Source: Candidatus Parcubacteria bacterium
Lineage (GTDB): Bacteria > Patescibacteriota > Patescibacteriia > UBA1558 > GWA2-36-10
Direction: 5' to 3'
Assembly: GCA_018664825.1 (NCBI GenBank)
Contig: JABJNO010000017.1
Span: 114,743-163,010 of the forward strand
Length of the DNA stretch: 48,268 bases
Of this stretch, positions 41,604 through 48,268 are shown one piece after another. Position numbers and translations under genes: made by a program. Below the pieces are notes generated by a model. That model was not told where the DNA came from. It saw nothing but the letters and a program-made list of their open reading frames with translations, and ran no database searches. The first letter of the stretch is position 1. The number at the start of each line of letters is the position of its first letter.

Positions 41604-42539
41604 TTATATTTTAAATTTTCTCTCAATATCAACCATATTTAAATACTCAGTATAAAAAGAATCAAAACTTTTTGAAGCAACAAATATCCCCCTTACTTCT
41701 TTGGCTTCTTTTTGAGTTTCTTCGTCGAGAGCTTCTGTTTCTATATTCCAAATGACATAACCAATTGGCAACTGGACAATCTTACTAAAATCACCAACTT
41801 CCAAGTCCCTCACAGACTCATAAAGACCGCTAGACTCTCCCTCTGTAAGCCACAGGGTGTTATCAATAAAAGACATATCCTCCGAGTACTTTTTGGCTGT
41901 TTCATCAAAATCTCCCCCCTGTTCAAGCCAGGCCCAGGCTTCTTGAATCTTTTGGACACCCTTAACATCTTTATAGTTTTCAATTAAACTTGCATACACC
42001 TCTGCCTCCAATATTGCTGGCTTTATCATATACTCTTTATAGAGATCAAATGACAAACCATAGCTCTCCTCCATTGTTTTTTTTATTTTTTCAGAATCAC
42101 CAAATATATGCATCCTTTCTTCGATTTCCTCTTCACTCAAAGTAATTTCATTTTCTCTAGCCACTTTAGCTATCCAGGCTTCTTTGACAAGTTTATCCCA
42201 AATCACTTTATCTACTACCGCTGGTTTTGGTATCTCATCGATTGCAAAAGGATCAAATATATCATCTTCTTCGGTAGCCACATCACTTTGCTCGTACTCA
42301 ATCTTGGCTTTTAAATATTCGTTTACAAAATTTACATTTTCAAAATAATCACTTAGATATATAGCCAAATCTTGATTCGGCTCATGAATCACACCTATTT
42401 TTAAATTGTAGAGCCTGGCAAAAAATTGAGCTGATTTGCCTGTGATTTTATTGGCATAGACCATTTTTACCACTACAAAATTTGCCAAGACAACCAACAA
42501 TACAATCAAACCTAGTTTTACTAATTTTTTATATTTCAT
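41604..42539 (-). CDS. PrsA/SurA-like peptidyl-prolyl isomerase, membrane-anchored
   Basis: An N-terminal membrane helix (LVKLGLIVLLVVLANFVVVKMVY) leads to a SurA-type N-terminal helical chaperone region (LVKEAWIAKVARENEITLSE) and a parvulin-like domain (AWLEQGGDFDETAKKYSEDM, GLYESVRDLEVGDFSKIVQLPIGYVIW). 311 residues. It probably helps fold exported proteins. It sits between the FtsB-like gene and ftsE with almost no spacing, so its clients may include the division apparatus (inference). Confidence 0.85.
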   Translation of the reverse strand: MKYKKLVKLGLIVLLVVLANFVVVKMVYANKITGKSAQFFARLYNLKIGVIHEPNQDLAIYLSDYFENVNFVNEYLKAKIEYEQSDVATEEDDIFDPFAIDEIPKPAVVDKVIWDKLVKEAWIAKVARENEITLSEEEIEERMHIFGDSEKIKKTMEESYGLSFDLYKEYMIKPAILEAEVYASLIENYKDVKGVQKIQEAWAWLEQGGDFDETAKKYSEDMSFIDNTLWLTEGESSGLYESVRDLEVGDFSKIVQLPIGYVIWNIETEALDEETQKEAKEVRGIFVASKSFDSFYTEYLNMVDIERKFKI

Positions 42540-42540
42540 C

Positions 42541-42951
42541 TTATTTAAAGAAATAATTAAACCATTTTACAAAATTTGGAGAATTTTCACCATCCAAGGC
42601 TATTTCTTCTCCGTATTCACCAGAAGTAATGTTTATTTGTTTTTCCCCTGGTTTACTCAAATTAAGTTTTAATCTAGCTTGTTTTTCTATATACTCGTCA
42701 GTTTTTAGGTAAGAAATCAGTTGTTCCATCTGACCTTTTTGGCCTTCTAGGTCTGTTTTTTGATTTTCAAGATGTTTAATTTCTTGATGAATCTCATATC
42801 TCAATAAAACTTCCTTGGTCACTTTTACAAATGACAAAACTAACAACAAGACCAAAACTACCGTAGAGATATTGGAACCCCATATTTTTCTGCCACTGGT
42901 GTCTTTTTTTCTTTTACTAGTTTGGGATGTACGATAGTTTTTTAGTGCCAT
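42541..42951 (-). CDS. FtsB/DivIC-like septum formation protein, 136 aa
   Basis: The ATG at 42951 (MALKNYRTSQTSKRKKD) gives the usual layout: a basic cytoplasmic tail, one membrane helix (ISTVVLVLLLVLSFVKV), a coiled coil (EIHQEIKHLENQKTDLEGQK) and a LKTDEYIEKQARLKLNLSKPGE motif, which is the FtsB/DivIC signature. It would form the FtsLB-type complex at the divisome. The stop is one base from the isomerase gene. Confidence 0.85.
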   Translation of the reverse strand: MALKNYRTSQTSKRKKDTSGRKIWGSNISTVVLVLLLVLSFVKVTKEVLLRYEIHQEIKHLENQKTDLEGQKGQMEQLISYLKTDEYIEKQARLKLNLSKPGEKQINITSGEYGEEIALDGENSPNFVKWFNYFFK

Positions 42952-43008
42952 GTATAAATTTATTATAAAACAATTATACCATAAACAAAGTTTTTTTTCC
43001 AAAATCTT

Positions 43009-43037
43009 TTGCCTTAAAAGCCAAAAAGTATTATAAT
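43009..43037 (+). promoter_or_regulatory. corA promoter
   Basis: TTGCCT (43009-43014), a 17-base spacer and a perfect TATAAT (43032-43037), 21 bases before the ATG at 43059, so the message has a very short leader. Confidence 0.65.
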
Positions 43038-43058
43038 GTATACTATACTAAGTTATTT

Positions 43059-43982
43059 ATGAAAATAAAGAAAATAAAAACAAAAAAATTACACTGGATA
43101 CACTTACAAAAACCACATAAAGACGAATTAGAATATCTTCGAAAAGAATATGATTTCCACCCCTTGGACCTGGAAGATTGCCTCATAAAAGTCCAACGTC
43201 CTCAAATAAGTGAATACGCTCACTATGTTTTTTTTATTTTGACTTTTCCTGTTTACAACAATAAAACCCGTGAAATGGAATCTGCTGAGATTGATTTTTT
43301 TGTTGGACCAAAATATTTGATTACTATTTCAGATGGACGAATTCATACTTTGGAAAACTTTTTTGATGAAGTAAGTACAAATCTATACAGCAAAGAAAAA
43401 TACATGTCCACTACTCACCCCGTTGTTTTGCTTTATGAAATACTACATCGCTTGCAAAACTATACTTTCCCCATGCTTGACCATATCAGTCAAGACATAG
43501 AAGACATTGAAAAAAGAATTTTCCAGGGTGAAGAAAAAAAATTGGTGAGAGAGATACTACACATCAAGAGAAATATCGTTGATTTCCGTCGTATCATGCA
43601 GGCTCACAAAAATATTGTAAAAAAACTAATCAACACTCATACCAAATTTTTCCCACACAGTAAAATGAATATATATTTTACAAATATTTTAGATCGTACC
43701 AAAGACATTTGGGATATTTTGGAAACTCAAAAAGAAAATATAAATGCTTTCCAAGAAACAAACGAATCACTGATTTCATATCGTCTAAATGACATCATGA
43801 AAACTTTGACCGTTATTTCTGTGATTATGATACCAGCCAACCTTGTTGCTTCTATATTTGGCATGAACAGCAGCCATATGCCCTTTATAGCCGAGCCGTA
43901 TGGATTTTATGTTGTAATGACCATAATATTTATAATGATATTCTCATTTATGATATATTTCCGTAGAAAAGACTGGCTATAG
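43059..43982 (+). CDS. corA: CorA-family magnesium transporter
   Basis: 307 residues with the long cytoplasmic domain of helices (EDIEKRIFQGEEKKLVREIL) and two C-terminal membrane helices. The first carries the diagnostic GMN at its end (LVASIFGMNSSHMPF); the second is YGFYVVMTIIFIMIFSFMIY followed by a basic RRKDW tail. It forms a pentameric divalent cation channel. It stands alone, divergent from the FtsB-like gene. Confidence 0.95.
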   Translation: MKIKKIKTKKLHWIHLQKPHKDELEYLRKEYDFHPLDLEDCLIKVQRPQISEYAHYVFFILTFPVYNNKTREMESAEIDFFVGPKYLITISDGRIHTLENFFDEVSTNLYSKEKYMSTTHPVVLLYEILHRLQNYTFPMLDHISQDIEDIEKRIFQGEEKKLVREILHIKRNIVDFRRIMQAHKNIVKKLINTHTKFFPHSKMNIYFTNILDRTKDIWDILETQKENINAFQETNESLISYRLNDIMKTLTVISVIMIPANLVASIFGMNSSHMPFIAEPYGFYVVMTIIFIMIFSFMIYFRRKDWL

Positions 43983-44014
43983 TTGCCTTTTTTAAAACTT
44001 TGATATAAACTTAT

Positions 44015-44037
44015 CCCACTCAAAAAGTGGGCTTTTA
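44015..44037 (+). terminator. Terminator of corA
   Basis: CCCACT (44015-44020) / AGTGGG (44026-44031) followed by CTTTTAT, just before the dus start. Confidence 0.65.
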
Positions 44038-44045
44038 TATAACTT

Positions 44046-45029
44046 ATGAATAACTTTTGGCAAAAATTGAATAAACCCATCCTCACTACCACACCTATGG
44101 CTGGAATCACCGATTCTGCTTGGCGTCAAATCTGTAAATCCTGGGGTGCTGATATAGTACATACAGAATTTGTCTCTGTGGATGCTTTGTATCATGGAAG
44201 TACAAAGACTCTACAAATGCTAGAATACAAAGCCTCAGAACAACCTGTAGTAGTCCAAATATTTGGTAAAAACGCCGAATTATACCCAAAGGCCGCCAAG
44301 ATAGTGGCAAAGACTGGTGTAGCTGGTATTGATATAAACTTTGGTTGTCCCGCCAAAAAAGTAGCTGGACACGGAGGTGGTATTTGTTTACTTAGGGACA
44401 TGGATACAGTCTACAACATTGTAAGTGCTACCATGAACTCCGTTGACTTACCTGTTTCTGTCAAAACCAGAATCAACCTAAACAAAATTACCGGCGCGCC
44501 AAATAAAGGACAAATAACTATTTTTGATTTTCTTGAAAAACTAAAAGACTTACCAATAGCAGCTTTGATACTACACGGGCGTAGTTACGAAGTACCTTTT
44601 ACTGGTCCTGTAGATCTCGACATGCTCAAATCAGCTGGAGAAAAATTCAAAGAATACTTTCCGAATAGTCCCTATATAATCAATGGATCTTTCCAGACCA
44701 TAGAATCAGTAGTAGATGATCTAAAATACACTGAGGCTGATGGAATTGCGCTCTCCAGGGCTTTGTATGGACGTCCTTGGATATTCCAACAAATAAAAGA
44801 TTATCTAGCAACTGGTAAATACGAGGAAATAACTTGGACTGATACTAAAGACACAATTATAAAACATGCTCATCTACTTTATGAATCAAAGGGCGAGAGT
44901 GGCTTCCGAGAAATGCGTAAACATCTATTATTTTATGTCAAAGGCAGACCCGATGCTTCGACTCTCAGAAAACAGCTAGTCTCAGTAGACAATCCTCAAG
45001 ATGTTGAAAAAATATTTTCTAAAATATAA
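44046..45029 (+). CDS. dus: tRNA-dihydrouridine synthase
   Basis: Flavin enzyme reducing uridine to dihydrouridine in the tRNA D-loop. The start LTTTPMAGITDSAWRQICKS, the VVQIFGKNAELYPKAA strand, the catalytic Cys in DINFGCPAKKV, VSVKTRINLN and ALILHGRSYE (phosphate site) are family markers, and the C-terminal helical domain is present. 327 residues is standard. Which Dus subclass it belongs to cannot be told by eye. Confidence 0.95.
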   Translation: MNNFWQKLNKPILTTTPMAGITDSAWRQICKSWGADIVHTEFVSVDALYHGSTKTLQMLEYKASEQPVVVQIFGKNAELYPKAAKIVAKTGVAGIDINFGCPAKKVAGHGGGICLLRDMDTVYNIVSATMNSVDLPVSVKTRINLNKITGAPNKGQITIFDFLEKLKDLPIAALILHGRSYEVPFTGPVDLDMLKSAGEKFKEYFPNSPYIINGSFQTIESVVDDLKYTEADGIALSRALYGRPWIFQQIKDYLATGKYEEITWTDTKDTIIKHAHLLYESKGESGFREMRKHLLFYVKGRPDASTLRKQLVSVDNPQDVEKIFSKI

Positions 45030-45031
45030 AA

Positions 45032-45054
45032 AAGACCTCCGAGTGGAGGTCTTT
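45032..45054. terminator. Bidirectional terminator
   Basis: AAGACCTCC (45032-45040) / GGAGGTCTT (45045-45053) with A and T tracts on both sides, between convergent dus and the repeat-rich gene. Confidence 0.85.
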
Positions 45055-45066
45055 TAAAATATAATT

Positions 45067-48000
45067 TTATTCAACTCCTATCCTTTTTACATTTTCATAC
45101 AAATCCTCTTTATCAAGTCCATATGATTCAGATAATACCTTTGCAAATCTTTCTCCTACCCTCGCTATTGAAGCAGCTTCTGGACTATCACCCAAGCCCT
45201 GCTCCTGAAGTGCATTCATAACATCACGGTTCATTATTATTTTACTAGCCAGGCTTTTTAATTTGAAATTAGTCTCTATTGTTTGATTTAATTTCCCCCA
45301 ACCGCTTATTCTATCCACCCCATCTATGGTTGTCTTAAAATTACCAGGAATTCCATCAGAAGATGGTTCAAAAGTAATCTTGGCTCCATGCGCAGTGTTT
45401 ATCTCTACATTTTTCACACCTTCAACAGCTGGCTCTACTGGAATTTCAGCGGCTGGCTCTACTGGAATTTCAGCGGCTGGCTCTACTGGAATTTCAGCGG
45501 AAGGTTCAGGCATACCCAGCCCTCTAACCTTGGAATCTCCTGGTAGTTCTACATTATTGTCTCCGCCGCCCTCAGCAGCAGGCTCAACCGGAGTTTCAGC
45601 GGCAGCAGGAATTTCTAAATCTGTAGGAGGAGTGTCCATACCAACGGTTGGCACAGCCTCTGTACTAGCTGTTGCCCAATCATTTCGAGTAAATGCATTT
45701 TTCAATAAATCATCATCTTCATACAAAACAGGCTCTTTACCATCCAAGAAATCTACTTGGTAATGATCTTGTTTCCATGGATTGAGGCCACCTAAGCTAC
45801 GACTATGAGTTTTTCTTACTAGAGCATAAATATTTTTAATCTTAGCTGGAGCCCATTCTCCGTCATCAGTTGCTTCTTTTACTTCAGAAAAAGTACCAGC
45901 AGTATCTGCATCAAATCTTTCCACCCATTCATCCAAACGAGCCACGTCACCAGCATGATTCAATAAATCTGGCTTTATATCATCTGTATTACTAAAAATT
46001 GATAAAAAGGCGTTTATTTTACTCTCATGAAAATCTTGACCACCAAAATGTTTGGCAATAAAAGATTCAACATCTTTATCACTACCACTTTTTAATATTT
46101 TTTCAAAAACATCATTCAATTTTCCTGTTTCTTTTGCGGTTGCATACATTTCGTTGCTAAAAGTACCACCTTCAGCAGATAAATATTTATCAACCGCTAC
46201 TTCGCCTTGTTTTTGTAAAAACTCTTTGGCATTTTCTCCGCCATGATTTGTGATATTTTCCAGTTGATCAGGAGTCACTGCTTGTCCTGTTTCTGCAACT
46301 ACAAATTCCCCACCTTGTTGAGTAACAGCTGAACCATCAAGTGTCCATTCCTGAATAGCTCCGTCTTTTGATATAAAATCTATTCCGTGTTCTCGCATTT
46401 CGCGAGCAACTTCATCAACATTTTCAGTGCTAATTTTTATACCCGCCTTGGCAGCCTTGGCAATGGCGTCATTATTTTCAAGAATATTTGCAGATTGATC
46501 AGGTGTCAATGCGCCTGCGTGTTCTTGTATCTTTCCTAAAAATTCTTGATCTTCAAATAATTTTGTAAAATCTACCTTATCACCAATACCAATTACATCG
46601 ACATCACCTTCTATACCAAAGGCAGCTGGATCAGCAACTACTCTATCTTTGATAGCATCTATAAGGTAGGTTTGTTTTGCCTTATCCAAAGAATCCCAGT
46701 CTTGTTCACCAAGTCTTTTGACAAGTTGTCTCTCGGCCATCCTCCAAACACTATCACCTTTGATGGCAGTTTCAGCACCACTCACAGGGAGTTTTTCGAC
46801 TACAGCAGGGATTTCAGTGTCTTTAGCGGTGTCAGCGAGAGCTTCGGTGTCTTTAGCGCCTTCAGTGGCATCGGCACCGCTTTCAGAAGGAATTCCGGTA
46901 GTCTCACCACTATCAGTAGGAGTTTCGATATTTTTTGCAACATCCTCAGGGGCTCTTATACCATCAGGCAACTCACTATCTTCAGGGGCTCTTATACCAT
47001 CAGGTATTTCACTGTTGGTAGTTTCTTTGGCGGCTTCGGTAGCCTCTTTGGCAGCAACTTCGGCAAGTTGGTCGCCATCAAGTGCATCACCACCCTCAGC
47101 ATCAAGAGCAGCTTCTGGTAAATCAGAAACAGGGTCTACATCAAGAGCAGCCTCGGCTTCGGTAGCCTCTTTGGCGGCTTTTCTGGCAGCAACTTCGGCA
47201 AGCTGGTCGCCATCAAGTGCATCACCACCCTCAGCATCAAGAGCAGCTTCTGGTAAATCAGAGACAGGGTCTACATCAGAGACAGATTCAGCGCCAGATT
47301 CTGCAAACTTATTAACCAATCTTGAACCTCCTATCACACCAACTGTCAAGCCCACACCAACCGCCAAGCCCTGTCTAACCATGGCTTTTAGTCTATTACT
47401 ATCAGTTTCCCATTCCATGCCCTCTTGGGTAAATTTATTTTGATCCTCCAAAACAGACAGTAAAGTACCAAGTGCTGAATTATCCTCATTTTCAGATGAA
47501 TTTTTCCAACTCTTAATACTTTCTTTAAGCTTTTTATAATAAGCTTCCTTCAAAAGTTTTGTTAATTTTTCTTGAGATTTTCCAAAACGACCAGATTCGG
47601 CTACTGATGTACCTTTTTCAAATCCAATAACCCTTAATCTAGTTATCTCCATGTGTAACTGCTCTAAGTCATAACTTTCAAAAGCATTTTCAGCGACTAC
47701 ACCATTAGCTTCTTGAGCTCGAACAACTTCTAGTCGTTTTGTAATATATTCTTTTTCTTTTTCATAATTAGGGTCATTTTGATCTAAAGCTTCCAGGTCT
47801 TTTTCTAAGCCTTCGGAGGTTTGAGCTCTTTCAGTCAAAGCATCAATCTTTTCTGTATTTTTTTGACCTCGTTTAAATACATTTAGACCTGCCTTTTTAC
47901 CAATAGCACTAACATCATCAATAAGCCCTTTTTGTCCCAGGGTTTTGGTTCTGGTATCCATCATAGCTTCGGCAGTCATATAAGTACCCACACCAGACAT

Positions 48001-48268
48001 ACTACCTCTAGCAACAGCAAAGGCTGTGCCAAACAATCCAGCTCCAGCAGCAGCTCCTACACCAGTAAAAGTCAAAGCCAAACCAGTAGCACCCAAAACA
48101 AGACCGGCTGCCATTCTTTTCTTAGAACTCCTCTTCCAGAATTCTTTAAATTTTATAAGTGCATTTTTTTCAGAAGAAGTAGAAATTTCATCAAGGGCTT
48201 GTTCTTCTGCTTCAAGTAAAGCAATGTATTCATTTAATAACTCTTCTGATATCTCACCACTTTCACTT
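45067..48268 (-). CDS. Large repeat-rich membrane protein (5' end outside window)
   Basis: The reading frame stays open to the right edge, so the first in-window ATG at 48114 is not the start; over 1060 residues are visible. There is an acidic region at the edge, then a hydrophobic Gly/Ala segment (GLVLGATGLALTFTGVGAAA), helices, and a second hydrophobic segment (QGLAVGVGLTVGVIGGSRLV). A low-complexity acidic part follows with two copies of DPVSDLPEAALDAEGGDALD, duplicated PDGIRAPED, and later three EIPVEPAA units. Helical regions separate these. Family unknown; scaffold or cell-surface role is only inference. Confidence 0.7.
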   Translation of the reverse strand, partial: SESGEISEELLNEYIALLEAEEQALDEISTSSEKNALIKFKEFWKRSSKKRMAAGLVLGATGLALTFTGVGAAAGAGLFGTAFAVARGSMSGVGTYMTAEAMMDTRTKTLGQKGLIDDVSAIGKKAGLNVFKRGQKNTEKIDALTERAQTSEGLEKDLEALDQNDPNYEKEKEYITKRLEVVRAQEANGVVAENAFESYDLEQLHMEITRLRVIGFEKGTSVAESGRFGKSQEKLTKLLKEAYYKKLKESIKSWKNSSENEDNSALGTLLSVLEDQNKFTQEGMEWETDSNRLKAMVRQGLAVGVGLTVGVIGGSRLVNKFAESGAESVSDVDPVSDLPEAALDAEGGDALDGDQLAEVAARKAAKEATEAEAALDVDPVSDLPEAALDAEGGDALDGDQLAEVAAKEATEAAKETTNSEIPDGIRAPEDSELPDGIRAPEDVAKNIETPTDSGETTGIPSESGADATEGAKDTEALADTAKDTEIPAVVEKLPVSGAETAIKGDSVWRMAERQLVKRLGEQDWDSLDKAKQTYLIDAIKDRVVADPAAFGIEGDVDVIGIGDKVDFTKLFEDQEFLGKIQEHAGALTPDQSANILENNDAIAKAAKAGIKISTENVDEVAREMREHGIDFISKDGAIQEWTLDGSAVTQQGGEFVVAETGQAVTPDQLENITNHGGENAKEFLQKQGEVAVDKYLSAEGGTFSNEMYATAKETGKLNDVFEKILKSGSDKDVESFIAKHFGGQDFHESKINAFLSIFSNTDDIKPDLLNHAGDVARLDEWVERFDADTAGTFSEVKEATDDGEWAPAKIKNIYALVRKTHSRSLGGLNPWKQDHYQVDFLDGKEPVLYEDDDLLKNAFTRNDWATASTEAVPTVGMDTPPTDLEIPAAAETPVEPAAEGGGDNNVELPGDSKVRGLGMPEPSAEIPVEPAAEIPVEPAAEIPVEPAVEGVKNVEINTAHGAKITFEPSSDGIPGNFKTTIDGVDRISGWGKLNQTIETNFKLKSLASKIIMNRDVMNALQEQGLGDSPEAASIARVGERFAKVLSESYGLDKEDLYENVKRIGVE
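45424..45495. repeat. Three 24-base tandem repeats
   Basis: A 24-base unit ending in GGCTCTACTGGAATTTCA occurs three times in a row, encoding EIPVEPAA units in the repeat-rich protein. The copies are almost identical, suggesting recent expansion. Confidence 0.85.
47050..47278. repeat. Two 94-base direct repeats
   Basis: 47050-47143 and 47185-47278 differ at two bases only, with a period of 135 bases. They encode the DPVSDLPEAALDAEGGDALD repeats of the large membrane protein. Confidence 0.85.

Noticed and set aside
46718-47443. Serine/alanine-rich plus-strand open frames opposite the large membrane protein
   Set aside because: They are antisense shadows created by the low-complexity repeats of the minus-strand gene.
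1-48268. CRISPR array
   Set aside because: No series of short repeats with regular unique spacers and no cas genes were seen; the repeats found are coding or paired leaders.

Overview
The window looks like a chromosome segment from a Patescibacteria (Candidate Phyla Radiation) bacterium, probably in the Parcubacteria/ABY1 neighbourhood. This is an inference. It rests on AT-rich, tightly packed genes with weak Shine-Dalgarno sites, a minimal acetate-producing pair (PduL-type phosphotransacylase plus acetate kinase), several small or membrane proteins of no recognised family, and a serine-recombinase element of a kind common in that group. Ribosomal protein L9, which some CPR lineages lack, is present. 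No 16S gene is in the window, so the lineage is not fixed.

Layout. 1-7461 (minus strand): 5' part of recJ, two small unknowns, ackA-pduL, a 32-aa membrane peptide, an anchored protein, a PfkB kinase, a small membrane protein, a TrmH-type methyltransferase and a multi-TM protein. 7549-11140 (plus): an accessory operon region, visibly richer in G/C and with strong AGGAGG ribosome sites. It is headed by two identical 68-bp leader elements, each followed by its own terminator, and encodes a tiny basic protein, a degenerate receiver, three lipoproteins, a small membrane protein and a secreted 4-Cys micro-protein. 11144-12319 (minus): a secreted beta-propeller-like protein. 12470-12543: tRNA-Gln(UUG).

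12655-28815 is a second accessory region. It holds a 1210-residue radical SAM/class V PLP-enzyme fusion, a zinc-ribbon/WYL reading frame, a giant SF1 helicase with a C-terminal nuclease-like domain, a large serine recombinase, TerL, a TerS-like protein, a ParB-like/DNA methylase fusion, a small unknown, a 59-aa protein and a DUF2779 protein. It has packaging and modification genes but no capsid, portal or tail genes, so it reads as a satellite-like or decayed phage island.

29008-48268 is mostly core. murA-S41 protease-rplI-pyrG form one minus-strand operon. Then come a PEGA protein, hpt with a small partner, three tandem polymer-forming-like paralogues divergent from lexA, an SPL-like radical SAM protein, rpmA, a division/envelope cluster (FtsB-like, PrsA/SurA-like isomerase, FtsE, FtsX), CorA, Dus and a repeat-rich membrane protein cut by the window edge.

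Most promising for novelty: (1) the tandem leader at 7606-7854, whose 5' segment can pair with the 5' arm of each downstream terminator, the layout of a duplicated transcriptional switch; (2) the radical SAM-PLP fusion; (3) an A10 slippery tract at the end of the helicase gene, in the correct phase for a -1 shift into the zinc-ribbon/WYL frame, which has no good start of its own; (4) a Y-shaped 22-bp-stem palindrome upstream of rpmA.
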